Shown one piece after another: positions 1-10,300 of a DNA stretch of 64,000 nt. Made by a program: the position numbers and the translations under genes. Numbering within the stretch: position 1 is the first letter of the stretch; every line of letters begins with the position of its first letter. The DNA is from Spongilla lacustris (lineage: Eukaryota > Porifera > Demospongiae > Spongillida > Spongillidae), in the NCBI GenBank assembly GCA_949361645.1, contig OX442428.1, positions 3,893,847 through 3,957,846 on the forward strand, given 5' to 3'. Under the pieces are notes generated by a model. That model ran no database searches. It saw nothing but the letters and a program-made list of their open reading frames with translations, and was not told the DNA's origin.

Positions 1-1015
1 CCTGTACAATCTTTTCTGTTATCATGCTTCCTAAAATTTCAATTATGTCATTTTGTATAGTTTTAGATCGATATGATGCATTTTTAGCACAGTTTTTTAA
101 ATGATCATCTAGAACAGTGTCACCAGATTCACATCTGAACTTAAGCAGGGCCTGAAAATTACCATGGTTTCCATCACTTTGTAGATCATTAGCATCATCT
201 CTGTGTCCTCTTAAAGGTATTCCTTGTCGGCCACAAAACTCCACACATGTTATAATGGATTTCAAGATTGCTCTATTTCTTTCCATTTGTGCTGCATGTA
301 GTGTGTTAAGCTGTGCATCAATACTTACACACCTGTGTACCATTCTTTCAAGAAAACCTGTAATTTTGCAATATGAATCTTTATGGTATTCTGTTTCTTC
401 ATGCTGTGCTAATATTTCTAAAGCTTTTTTGAACTTTTGTAATGGTGCTCCCACTAGGGCTCCAAATCTGCCACCCCTCTTGGTTGATGACGGAAATAAT
501 AAACAATATGCACAATAGCCTCCATTTTCCGATCTACTGTATGTCAACCAGTTATACTTAATAAACCAGGAGCTTTTAAATCGTCTTAATTGTTGGCCTT
601 CTCGGACTGCTGGAAAGTTAAAATTCTGTGGGCGGTCAAGATGAGTCAAAATATTGTACTTATCATCATCTGATAGTCTACATAGGTTAAGACTAACCTT
701 TAAGCTACCTACATCACATGTTCCAAGTACAGGTAGCGGGATACTTTGCTGAGCACAGCTTGACTCACTTGGAGTACCATGATCATCGAAAATCGATTCT
801 GCAGATGATGATGGCAAACCCATCACTGTAGGCTCGCAGTCGCTGTTTTCATCGTCATGAGAAGGCAATGATGTATTTGACTCGGGGGGAACAGAAGGCT
901 CACAATCAATTGCAAGAGAGCAAGATGAAGGAGTTGGTGCTTCATCAAAACAAGGAACATCTTTTGAAAAGAAGTCCAAAATGGATTGCTTGAACTTTTT
1001 CTTTGGAACTTCCAT
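1..1015 (-). CDS. hAT-family transposase, N-terminal part (TTF zinc finger + DUF4371), runs off window
   Basis: The minus strand is open from an ATG at 1013-1015 to the window edge, 338 codons without a stop. About residues 125-220 look like a TTF-type zinc finger (FKSSWFIKYNWLTYS followed by GGYCAYCLLFP). After it comes sequence typical of DUF4371 in ZMYM1-like hAT proteins: FCGRQGIPLRGHRDD and a stretch ending in a GNF-x-LLKF-type motif. The first residues carry KQSILDFF, close to a PCNA-interacting box of the QxxIxxFF kind often seen at the start of this family. Residues 20-100 are Ser/Pro/acidic linker. The catalytic region and dimerisation domain lie beyond the left edge, so intactness cannot be judged. 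hAT transposases cut and paste DNA in the nucleus; a domesticated ZMYM1-like gene is the alternative, but a terminal repeat 116 bp upstream favours a transposon. Confidence 0.8.
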   Translation of the reverse strand, partial: MEVPKKKFKQSILDFFSKDVPCFDEAPTPSSCSLAIDCEPSVPPESNTSLPSHDDENSDCEPTVMGLPSSSAESIFDDHGTPSESSCAQQSIPLPVLGTCDVGSLKVSLNLCRLSDDDKYNILTHLDRPQNFNFPAVREGQQLRRFKSSWFIKYNWLTYSRSENGGYCAYCLLFPSSTKRGGRFGALVGAPLQKFKKALEILAQHEETEYHKDSYCKITGFLERMVHRCVSIDAQLNTLHAAQMERNRAILKSIITCVEFCGRQGIPLRGHRDDANDLQSDGNHGNFQALLKFRCESGDTVLDDHLKNCAKNASYRSKTIQNDIIEILGSMITEKIVQ

Positions 1016-1130
1016 AACACGTGCACGAATCGGAATAATTGAACGTGTATACATGTAGTTAATTAGTCGTAATTATTTTCCTTACTTATCCGAAAGGGGG
1101 GGGGCTACAGCCCCCATAGCCCCCCCCCCC

Positions 1131-1147
1131 CCCTGGATCCGCCTCTG
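1131..1147 (-). repeat. hAT-type terminal inverted repeat
   Basis: Read on the minus strand this begins CAGAGGCGGATCCAGG and runs into a G tract. CAGNGGCGGATC is a common hAT terminus. It lies 116 bp before the transposase start codon, so it should be the 5' end of that element; the 8 bp beyond it (1148-1155) would be the target duplication, but the partner copy is outside the window. A related terminus (CAGGGGCGGATGCAGG) occurs at 62589. Confidence 0.6.
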
Positions 1148-1655
1148 ACTGAAGTATTTTGGTCGGATGAACATGTATGCGTGTATATAGGCAACTGCAA
1201 TATAATAATGTTTATAAACTTTTGCGTTGCATGGATTGGTGATGCGTGCAGTTGACCCATATATAGACAACTGCAATATAACAAGTAAATCAAAAACTTG
1301 TCTACCGAGAAAGTGATTGATGGTATGTAGGATTGGTGGTGCAAAAAGCAAGGAAATAAGGTACAGTATGTTAAAAGTGAGGTTTGGTAGGATCCTACAA
1401 CTCACAGTCCTGAATTTGCAAATGAAGAAGCCTATAGTTTACTTGTTCCCCTAATTTTTTTTTCTCTGCCAGGAGTGTTCAATATAATATATGGCTTAGT
1501 GTATTCGTTGCGATGTATAGGACGTTTAGATTCCTCTTATGTGTAGTCTGAGTATATAAGCCTCTTTTGATAGGCCTACCTTGTTCTTCGGATATCTTAA
1601 ACTCAGAGTTCTCCATGCTAACGAGCCATTTTCTTTGGCTTGGTCCTTTGCTGAA
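1148..1655. other. no gene recognised
   Basis: AT-rich sequence with only short ORFs without recognisable domains. GCAACTGCAATATAA recurs near 1191 and 1268. The stretch lies between the hAT terminus and the DIRS remnant. Confidence 0.5.
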
Positions 1656-2466
1656 TTAGAACCGCCTGTTGTAAACGTGTCTGCAGCTGTGTACGTTAAT
1701 TGTGCGTAAATTATTTTCCTCACCCCAGTGCACAGTAAACGCATCCACTGCTTCCGTTCCCAGGCATGTGTAACGTGAATTTAATCTGATCAACTGAGCA
1801 TTATAATTATCCGCAAACCGGTCCACCGTATGTGGCATCCAAATCCCCAATCCTACTGAAGTAGTCAGCTAGCTGGTTCTCCTCCCTGGGTACCCAGCCA
1901 GGTTCCATTCTTATTTTATGCTGCATACACACCTCAACAATTTTCAACAATTCTGCTTGCAAATGCGGCTGACGACTACCCACCTCTAGAATGTGCACTA
2001 CATTCTGATTATCACTAAACCACTGCACTCGCATATTTTGCAACTTGGGTGCAATAGACACCAATACCCTGAGAACTACCACCAGCTCCCTCCACGTGGA
2101 GCTCTTGGCTGCTTCCTCTGGCAACCAACTACCTTGGGCAACATGCAGTCCATGTTCCACAGTATACCCCCCCCCCCCCCCATAACCAGTATCGCTGGCG
2201 TCGGTATATACTATTCTGACTGCCGCGGGGCTAACCCATATACGTTGAGCATTATAATGGGCCACACAATCAGATGAATTCCAAAACTCCAATTCATATC
2301 TTGCACCCTGACTTATCTCTAAATACCCACACCATGCCTGTCTGGTCCCCAGCAGGGCATATAAACTCCTAGTCATAAGCCTAGACATAGGTCCCAAAGC
2401 CAAACCCATGGAAATATCCCAACCAAACTGGCAATAAAACGTGCTGGTAGGGGGGTAGCTACACAC
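1656..2466 (-). pseudogene. DIRS-type retrotransposon RNase H region, broken
   Basis: Two overlapping minus-strand frames make up the RNase H end of a DIRS-like pol. 1807-2466 carries YTDASDTGYGGG (first catalytic Asp), STWRELVVVLRVL (catalytic Glu), WFSDNQNVVHILEVGS (second Asp) and EENQLADYFSRIGD. After a frameshift near 1835, 1656-1850 continues with PHTVDRFADNYNAQL and SRYTCLGTEAVDAFTV, the stretch that characteristically follows RNase H in DIRS elements. The expected tyrosine recombinase is not visible between 1148 and 1655, so this end is probably truncated. A run of C at 2165-2180 encodes part of a Gly-rich loop and may be a sequencing-sensitive spot. Confidence 0.75.
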
Positions 2467-2499
2467 GTGGCCTTCAACATGGCCCTCAATGCCACCAAC

Positions 2500-3121
2500 T
2501 TAGCTTCTGGAACTGAGATACAACCATGCTCTAGCTCTCAACCATGATGCACAAAGTGCTGGGCACCAAACTGACTTATCCTTGTTAACAACTAAACCTG
2601 CACACTCCAAAGTATCCCTCACCCAAGCACTGGCCCTTTCAGCCTCTACTATACCTTTAACTGCACATATACCATCATCCAGGTACATAACTATTTTTAA
2701 CCCTTTGGCCCTCCATAACATAACCAAAGGCCGCATGAGCTTAGAGAAACATACAGTGCTGATGATAAACCAAAAGGCAACACAGTAAACTGAAAATAAC
2801 TCCCTTTCCATTCAAAACCCAAGTACTTACGATGTACTTGTACAACATTCACATGGTGGTAACCCGACTTTAAATCAAAAGTAATCATAAACATACCTGG
2901 CCGAAACAGCAACATAGCAATACGCAAGTCCTCATACTTAAATTTCTGTTTCCAAACTGGTTCACATGCCGCAGGTTGAGTACCAAACGTTTCTTCAGCG
3001 TTCTCTACTACTGACAACGGGCTGCAAATACGGGGTTTAGAGCTTACATTCTCAACATAACCCCCACTAAGCAACTCAGAAACAGCCCGATCCACGAACT
3101 CAACGCTTGCCAATGCCGAAC
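2500..3121 (-). pseudogene. DIRS-type reverse transcriptase, main part, broken
   Basis: Reverse transcriptase motifs appear in order on the minus strand: FVDRAVSELLSGGYV, CSPLSVVEN, FDLKSGYHHVNV, FQFTVLPFGLSSA, then in a second frame KIVMYLDDGI, where YLDD is the catalytic motif, and VVNKDKS. The frame changes near 2750 and again between RT and RNase H near 2480, so no functional protein is made. The segment ends at 3121, where an insertion interrupts codons that continue at 3764. The RT copies RNA into cDNA; DIRS elements integrate with a tyrosine recombinase rather than a DDE integrase. Confidence 0.8.
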
Positions 3122-3763
3122 TTTGTACTCTCAGCCCTGTTCCCTTGTACCCCCGGAGCAACAGTAAGTGCGTAACTGTTGAAATTAATATTTCCTCTTA
3201 TCTCCATGCCAGAATGAAAACAGACGTAGCCTGGATTATAGCGTTGAACTGATGTCTTTTGAGATAATATTTACCAAAGAAAGTATTTATCATGAATATT
3301 TATGAACTGTTTATCACGTGCCAATAGCTTATAACGATTAACAGTGAATAACACTCGTATAAACGATAGCACAACACTCGCTAAAAAAAAACGAGTGACT
3401 CTCACTTATATTAGCACGTGATCTCTCTCGTGAACGAGTGTGATGATTGTAGGTGACTTACACTCGTATTAACGCGTGCATATCACCCGCGGAAATAGTA
3501 AGGTGGAGATCACTCGTTTTAACGAGTGCTAGGTTGGACGGAAGGATCACTCGACGGGGCGAGTGAACGTCGCGCTTTTGTTTTTGCATCTCCACTGTTA
3601 TTATATACATGTACTGCATGGGGTCCTATCGGCACCTCCATTGGTTGTGTACTGGGGTTTAAAACGGTTCCACAGTTAGTGAGTCATGCAGGTGGCTCCA
3701 AGTGTGGGGCTGGGACCATTGACCCCTAGGCTATCTTTGTGGGGGCTGGCTGCTGGCTCAACT
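3122..3763. mobile_element. 642-bp insertion in DIRS pol with 8-bp target duplication and hairpin array
   Basis: TGCCGAAC occurs at 3114-3121 and again at 3764-3771. Removing 3122-3771 joins the DIRS reading frame exactly (SRHNQRSA to LASVEF), so this is an insertion with an 8-bp target-site duplication. Its ends (TTTGTACTCTCAG and GGCTGGCTCAACT) are not inverted repeats, and there is no protein-coding ORF. From 3351 to 3565 it holds repeated CACTCG and CGAGTG motifs, several paired as hairpins: 3374-3397, 3511-3528 (CACTCGTTTTAACGAGTG, 8-bp arms, 2-nt loop) and 3548-3565. An 8-bp duplication suits hAT or Merlin-type insertion, but the TIR is missing. A SINE or solo-LTR is possible but not supported by tails or TG/CA ends. 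Confidence 0.75.
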
Positions 3764-3946
3764 TGCCGAACGTTGATTATGCCTTGAATACACTGTCGGC
3801 TCGGCATAGAATGGAATAACATATAGCTCCCGTATTAATTCTACAATCCATTTGGGGGCACACAGGGTATCAGTCCAAAAATGCACATTCTGCTTGAGCC
3901 GCCCTTTAACTGACACAGGCTGGATTGGAATTCCCAAAATCTGCAC
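3764..3946 (-). pseudogene. DIRS reverse transcriptase, N-terminal piece
   Basis: This minus-strand piece encodes FWTDTLCAPKWIVELI, then IPFYAEP and YSRHNQRSA, the conserved start of DIRS RT (usually ...GYRLPF...P...NN.SA). It ends at the insertion at 3122-3763 and continues in frame on the other side. It overlaps the 3' end of the gag frame, as gag and pol often do in these elements. Confidence 0.75.
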
Positions 3947-4728
3947 AAACCTTCTAAATCGTTATCTGTACCCCCCACATTATCCTGCACTCCACTCCCT
4001 TCAGCCCCACCTTCTCCCGTACTCTCGCCATACAACAAAGGATACACGCCGGTGACCAGCGATCTCTTCGGGCAATCCCGTTGCATTTGCCCCACTTGCC
4101 CACAGCTGAAACAACTGAAGCTTAGCGGCCGTTGTGGCACTACCGGGTTTTCGGTAACCGGCACCACAGCGCCCAGTGGTATGGCCAACGGATCTTTTCT
4201 CGCCGGGAGCTGCGACTGCCTGCGTCCTTTGGCCGTGTCCATCTTGCGCTTCTTCCCCGCCATTCTTCTTTCTGTGGCTCTCTCCGCATGCTCCAATTTT
4301 CTTTCGTCGTCTGAATTGTCGCCCAGCTCATCGGCCTGGTATTCCGCCACTACTGCCCATCCCAACTCCGAGCGGTCTGCCACCTTTATAAGCTTTTGAC
4401 GCTGGGTTATGAGGTCCTCACCTTCCTGCAGCGCCTGCTTTGCATTTACCTGGGTTGTCTGTGCCGCTCCTTCAGCCACGCCTCGTTCCACCCTATTAAG
4501 CTGCAGCCCTGCCTCCACCAGCCGTCCCTGCACAGAAGCATTGAAGGCGTGTTGCTCCTCGTGGCCTTTCTTTCGAAATTGGTACGGCCATTCACTCTTC
4601 AAGCTTGCCAGCTTTGCCGCCGTATTCTTTTGCTCTCCCCGCATCTCATCTCGCAGCTGTTGTAGCTCGGCTTGTGAACTGGTGATTGGCGCAAAGGCGT
4701 GCGAGTGGGTCACCACTTCCAGCAACAC
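3841..4728 (-). CDS. DIRS-type gag-like protein with CCHC zinc knuckle
   Basis: An open minus-strand frame of about 295 codons. The N-terminal half is charged and probably coiled coil (many Glu, Gln, Lys, for example QAELQQLRDEMRGEQK). A basic stretch GKKRKM follows near residue 155, and near residue 207 there is CFSCGQVGQMQRDC, a zinc knuckle in which the usual His is replaced by Gln (C-x2-C-x4-Q-x4-C). Position directly upstream of the DIRS RT on the same strand makes it the gag-like ORF, whose product packages element RNA. The true start may lie slightly upstream in another frame, and the 3' end runs into the pol region. The CDS is open but the element as a whole is broken. Confidence 0.65.
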   Translation of the reverse strand: MLLEVVTHSHAFAPITSSQAELQQLRDEMRGEQKNTAAKLASLKSEWPYQFRKKGHEEQHAFNASVQGRLVEAGLQLNRVERGVAEGAAQTTQVNAKQALQEGEDLITQRQKLIKVADRSELGWAVVAEYQADELGDNSDDERKLEHAERATERRMAGKKRKMDTAKGRRQSQLPARKDPLAIPLGAVVPVTENPVVPQRPLSFSCFSCGQVGQMQRDCPKRSLVTGVYPLLYGESTGEGGAEGSGVQDNVGGTDNDLEGLCRFWEFQSSLCQLKGGSSRMCIFGLIPCVPPNGL

Positions 4729-5602
4729 GGGGCGTTTGGGTCTTGTCGTCGCTCACATTCGTTTGAAAAAAAAATAAAATCTGGTGCTTATAGGTTATGC
4801 TGTGCACGAACGCTTAGACTGAACAACAGTCTCCAGTAACTGCTTTTACCAGTGCTGTCAGCTGCCACTTACAGCTGCCTCCGCCAATAACCAAGCACAA
4901 ACTCGCCAATGTACCATCCCACTTGTTACCATGCATACTGGCCATATTTAGGCTGTAGCTTATTTCCTGTCTTGTTCAATGCTTTCAAACGACAGGAAAA
5001 TGTATACGCTGCACTAGAATGGTGAGAAAGAGACCGCAAGCCAAGGCCACCATAGTGGTTAACATTTTTTTAACCGTGGATAACGTTTTTCCTTTCATTT
5101 CTTTCAATTATATTCTAAGCGTCTTTTGAAGCATAGCAACCAAACAATCTCGGTTGTGTTTGGCATCCATCTGGGTACTAGCTAGCGAAACATAATTTTT
5201 TACTAAACATGTAACACATAGCTTATGAAAATGTACAATTACGCTGCAGCATTATTGCCGTCGATTTACATAATAGAGCGATACAGAGTTTCATTAGAAA
5301 GGGTTTAATCGGGCTTGCCAACCCCTACCTATAGCATTGATGGCGTACAAAATACGACGCTGTACATACTGAACTAGTAGTGCGTTGTCTGCACTGATGT
5401 ATATATCACTACTGAAACCTTCTGAATCAGTAAGCTTTTCGGCGCTGAAGAAAATTTGATATGCTCATACATGTACATGTACGTACCAACAAAATTAATA
5501 ATGGGCAGGCTACAAGTTATTTTTTTGACAATTATTGGTTTAAATAGAAATCCATTAGCTTTTATAATCATCACTGTAAACCTAGGTACGCACAGACAAA
5601 TG
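4729..5602. other. no gene recognised
   Basis: AT-rich sequence without convincing ORFs. It probably contains the 5' untranslated end of the DIRS element, but no split or inverted terminal repeat could be matched to the other end. An ATGTACATGT motif lies near 5470. Confidence 0.4.
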
Positions 5603-5875
5603 TTAGCTCCGGCGAACACCAGCGTTAACACAGCGCGGTAGATCTATGGTTATACATATACCGTGCAAAACCCCTTCATCTCCAAAGAAGAACTGAAATG
5701 GGAACATAACGTTCCACAAGTCCAGTGCAGTTCTGAACTCAGCTACTTCCGGACCACTTGGCCAATTGATTGCACACTGCTTCCATGTAAATCCATCCTT
5801 GGATCGTTGATCCACAGTCACCCCATCATCTAACACAGTCCATTTTATTATTACTTCCTCCAGTTTTAGCTGCAA
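5603..5875 (-). pseudogene. possible piggyBac-type transposase N-terminal fragment
   Basis: A 90-codon minus-strand frame contains GFTWKQCAINWPSG and TALDLWNVMFPFQFF. The layout (a Trp-containing strand, then a helix ending in MFP) resembles the segment before the DDE core in the piggyBac copy at 29.6-30.1 kb, which has TWKVVERVEIDQ and LDYFLLMYPRQHL. No catalytic residues are present and the frame leads nowhere on either side. Assignment rests only on this weak resemblance. Confidence 0.35.
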
Positions 5876-6127
5876 CGGATCATTTGAATCTCTTCATCTC
5901 CATGTGTTTCGTCCTCCACCCACTATAATGAGTGTGATCCCTTCCTTGACATGCTGGAGGAAAGCAGTCAGCACTACAATACATGTGGCACTTCAGGACC
6001 CTAGCAAACCATCATTTGAAATAAACTGCTGATTCCAAGTGAACATACAACATTCCCTGGATGTTTGAGTTCTCCTAAAAAGTGCAGATGTTACCATCAA
6101 AAGGCATGCATTATGAACCTATCAGCG

Positions 6128-6546
6128 TTAGGTCACCAACCTGCACAAGAAAATGAAATATGTTACTGAGTGAGGGAGCTTTTCATTTTGTACATAGTAG
6201 CCTGCATGATATTGTGTTGACTCACTTGCATCGGACTCCCTGTGTTCCAGCCTCAATGGCCGTGGTTCAACACTTCCTTCTGGTCTGGGGTGCAATTGTG
6301 ACTGACTTTCACACTCTGTTTGCTCATTTTCATCACCATTTGATGTACATGTAGATGTATCACTTTTTAATCGCAGCTGATCTGCATGTTTTCTTCTCAC
6401 TATGCCTTGTATCATCACCAAATACGAGTGGTCAGTTTGACGCTTTACAATCTTTCCAGCCTCATAGCCCTTGTCATTTGTCTTCTGCACCCATACGGAT
6501 TCACCTTCAAAGAACCATCTTGGTTTAGCCCCTCTGTCGTGATATA
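6128..6546 (-). pseudogene. Ty3/Gypsy integrase C-terminal fragment
   Basis: The minus strand encodes YHDRGAKPRWFFEGESVWVQ, then IVKRQTDHSYLVMIQG and RRKHADQLRL. The equivalent stretch of Gypsy-1 in this window reads YHDRHCKPRYFGEGELVWVQ, VSDYSYLVDVKG and RRHADQLRV, so this is the post-catalytic part of a closely related integrase. What follows (SQSQLHPRPEGSVEPRPLRLE) is the variable tail. It starts exactly where the preceding integrase segment, found next door on the opposite strand, stops. Confidence 0.75.
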
Positions 6547-6549
6547 AGA

Positions 6550-6735
6550 GTGACCATGTCGAGACAGCACACAGAGGATCTGGAATTAAGGGTACAAAAA
6601 TTCCTAATCTCCTACCGCAACACACCTCAAAAGTCAACAAACAGGGCACCCTCAGAGCTGCTGATGGGAAGGCGACTCAGAACTAAATTGGACCTTCTAA
6701 AACCGGACACATCTAACACAATGGACAATCTTGTG
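6550..6735 (+). pseudogene. Ty3/Gypsy integrase fragment, inverted relative to its neighbour
   Basis: The plus strand encodes VQKFLISYRNTPQKSTNRAP, then SELLMGRRLRTKLDLLKPDT. In Gypsy-1 the corresponding residues are LQRFLISYRNTPHKSTGRAP and AELLLGRKLRTRLDLLKPDT. In an intact integrase this segment lies directly before the YHDRGAKPRW segment at 6128-6546, but here it lies on the opposite strand, so a small inversion has its breakpoint near 6548. Confidence 0.75.
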
Positions 6736-7206
6736 CACATTAACCTTTGTGCTGCGCTAATTAATTATTCATAACCTTACATAAGGCGTGTGGTTTTAAA
6801 AATTTAAATTTCATTTGTGGCGTCTGTAACTAAGATGATACTTTCTTTGAAACGAAGCATCTATGAGTATTCCTATTATCGTAGTCGGATGTAAAAAGGG
6901 CGTAGGTTACGAATAACATAAGTAGAACTTTTAGTGGACGTTCCCTACCTGTTTTCAAAATGTCCGTCCGTATTGGCATGCTTGAGCGAACTAATTCGTA
7001 GCGTTTGTGGAGTATTGATGTGCAAAGGTGGTTCAAATAAGTGTTGCAGTACTGTTTGTGAACCCACACACTGTAAAACGAGTCATTTTGGTATTAACTA
7101 AGCACTTACCGATAATACACTAATTAGTTTATTCATAGCTATAAACAGAAGCCGTCTAACCATTGACATCTTGTTATCGGAGACGACAGAGCCGGTTAGA
7201 GACATA
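6736..7206. other. no gene recognised
   Basis: AT-rich intergenic sequence between the integrase fragment and the target site of Gypsy-1. Short ORFs show no domain. Confidence 0.4.
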
Positions 7207-7211
7207 TATGG

Positions 7212-7325
7212 TGTAAGGAAATGCCTGTATCAACTATATTCCAATTTACAACATGCTCATACAATCGATATTCCAATCAACGCACACCATTTCCAATACC
7301 TAATAATTCATGTCAAGACCCTACA
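7212..7325 (-). repeat. Gypsy-1 3' LTR
   Basis: 114 bp, identical to 11705-11818. In element orientation it starts TGTAGGGTC and ends CCTTACA. A purine tract (7331-7339) borders it internally. Confidence 0.93.
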
Positions 7326-7330
7326 TTATG

Positions 7331-7339
7331 TCCCCCTTT
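7331..7339 (-). other. Gypsy-1 polypurine tract
   Basis: AAAGGGGGA on the minus strand, 5 bp before the 3' LTR. Such a tract primes plus-strand DNA synthesis during reverse transcription. Confidence 0.7.
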
Positions 7340-10300
7340 ACTTTGCTCGAGGATTTTCCAGGTACTTATCATAGGGTCTGACAGGGGGCTTCCTTGCTCT
7401 TTGTGACCGTCTATTTGCACCCAGGGTTGTGGCCTGTGTATCTCCGGAACCTCCAATATGCACAGGTAGTGATTCGTCCCCATTTTGTTCCCTTTGTTCA
7501 TATGCATAAGCATTCATTTCCTCAGTATGCAAGTCAACCTCTTCCTGTCGGGTGGGGTGTTGTTCTGAGTGATGCATTTCTTCTGAATGAGGTTGTAGGG
7601 TTTCTGTCTCACCCATTTCTTTACTTCCCTGTAGGACTTCTGTTCTACTGGGTGCAATTGAGTCATCTTGAAATTGCTGGACAATCTCTCTTCTAGATTC
7701 CAGTGTTTCCCCAAACTGCTAACCTCCCTGTGTGTTGTTGATGCCATTGCTCGTTTTGTGCATGATCATTGTGTTTGTGTTGATGTTGCTCGTTCAGTGC
7801 AGTATCGTTGTGTTCGTGTTCTGAGTCTGGCACCTCTCGAACTCGTAATTGATCAGCGTGTCTTCTCTGGATCTTTCCCTTAACATCCACCAAATAGGAA
7901 TAATCACTAACCTTCTTTGTGATGCGTCCTTCATACCCTTTCCCTTGAATGCGCTGCACCCACACTAACTCGCCTTCACCAAAGTACCGTGGTTTGCAAT
8001 GCCTATCATGATAAATCTTCTGTGTAAGGGTAGAGTGATCAAGGTGATGTGTAGTGTCTGGCTTTAAGAGGTCTAACCTTGTCCGAAGCTTTCGGCCTAA
8101 TAGAAGTTCAGCTGGAGCACGGCCGGTAGATTTGTGGGGTGTATTGCGATATGAGATAAGGAACCTTTGCAAGGCTAACTCTGTGTCTACTTTGGCAGTT
8201 TTAGCTGAGGCGTATCTTTCCTTGAAAGTTCTTACTGCTCTTTCCGCTAAGCCATTAGTCTTTGGATGATACGGTGTGGAGCGTACATGCACAATGTTGT
8301 TGCTGTGGCAGAACTCCTAAAATTCATTTGAACAGAACTGTGGTCCATTGTCTGATACAATGGTTTTCGGTAACCCAAAGCGACAGAACATCTCCCGAAG
8401 AGATTTGATCGTGCTGGTAGATGTTGTAGACATTTGTGGCTTAACTTCCAACCATTTGGAAAATGCATCTATGACTACTAACCAAAACTTCCCGTCGAAT
8501 GGTCCAGCATAGTCAATATGTATTCGAGCCCACGGTTCGGCCGGGGCACACCATGAGTATAACAATGTCTCTGGCTCCCGTGGTCGGTTCTGTTGGCAGG
8601 GATTACATTGTTTGACATGATTCTCAACATCTTTATCAATGCCTGGCCACCACACATAGAAGCGAGACAATGCTCATATTCCTGGGTGACCATCATGCAA
8701 CACCGACAGAACTGTTTTTCGAAAGGTGCTTGGCACAATGATCCGTTCTTGCCACATGAGTATACCTTCTTCGAGTGACAGTAAATCTCTTTTTTCATAG
8801 TAGGTCCAAAGCTCTGGTGGAATTTGTTTCTTGTCCATTGGCCAACCTCTTGAAATGTACTTTATGATCTGACAAAGAGCAGTGTCCATTGTTGTTTGCT
8901 TACGCAACTCCCTTTTTGTAAGTGGCAAGTCCTGAAGTCGAATGTTCAATAGTGATTGGCTTGTTTCTTCATCATCACCCTGTTTCTTGAGTGGCAAACG
9001 AGACAAAGGGTCAGCTAGTATGTTTTCCTTTCCACTCACGTACTGTATGTCATAATCAAAAGCGCACAAAGTCAACGCCCAACGTTGGAGCCTGTTTGCA
9101 GCCATCTTTGGTACTTCTCGTCTGGGGCTCAGAATTCTCTCCAAAGGTTTGTGATCAGTGCGCAGGACAAACTTGCGGCCATAAATGTACTGATAGAACT
9201 TGGTAATTCCATAAACAATGGCTAAAGCTTCTTTATCCAGAATGGAGTATTGTTTTTCACGATCAGTGAGTGTTCTGGATGCATACCCCACTGGTCGTTC
9301 ATCCCCATCATGTAAAATGTGAAGTAGGACTGCTCCAATGCCATGGTCACTAGCATCAGTTACCAGGACTAAGGGAAGGTCCTCATTGTAGTGAACTAAT
9401 GTATCTTTAGAGGATAAAATCTTCTTCAAATGATGGAAAATACTGTCGCTATCACTGGACCACTGCCACCGACGTACTGAATCCTTTGTGAGTGCATGCA
9501 GTGGTGCACACATACTCTGCAAATTCGGAATGAACCGTGAGTAATAATTTATTGCCCCCAAAAACGACCGTAACTCCTTTTTGTTTGTAGGTGTAGGCAT
9601 TTTTCTGATAGCATCCAAGTGATCCTCTGTAGGGTGAATCCCATGGCGATCAATGCGGTGGCCTAGATATGTAACCTCTGATTTCAGGAAGTAACATTTC
9701 GATAACTTGGCACGAACATGTGCATGCTTCAGCCTTGAAAATACAGAACGGAGCAACTCCAAGTGCTCTTCCTTGGTACTGCCTGCAACTATAATGTCAT
9801 CAATAAATGCAGCTGTTTTAGGAATACCCGCGAGAATCTTATCCATTGTTTTCTGGAAGATTGCAGGAGCAAAACTGACACCGAAAGGGAGACGTTTGTA
9901 TCGGAAGTATCCTTTGTGAGTGGCCACAACTAAGAACCTTCTGGAGGGCTCATCAACCTCCAACTGCAAGAATGCATCCCTTAAGTCAATCTTTGAAAAG
10001 TACTCACTACCACCTATTTTGGCCACTATATCCTCAAATCTGGGCAATGGATGAGGATCCACATACACATGTTGATTGATGGTACACTTGAAATCCACGC
10101 ATAAGCGAACTTTACCATCTGGTTTTGGCACACACACGATCGGTGAAGCCCATTCAATAGGTGTTTCTGCTGTATCCACAGCTTCCAATATACCTTCTCC
10201 GACCAAACGGTCAATCTCAGCTTCCACTGCATTCTTTAGTGTAAAAGGTACAGGACGAGCTGGAAAAACCTTAGGAATAGCACCATCTTTCAGGTGTACT

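Noticed and set aside
1082..1405. 107-codon minus-strand ORF over the hAT terminus
   Set aside because: It crosses the TIR and a C tract, has no domain, and ends in sequence unrelated to the transposase.
3351..3565. CACTCG repeats as a CRISPR or bacterial iteron array
   Set aside because: Spacing is irregular, motifs are only 6-8 bp, and the block sits inside a eukaryotic transposon.
4409..4777. 122-codon plus-strand ORF opposite the DIRS gag
   Set aside because: It is the reverse strand of a GC-richer gag gene with no domain.
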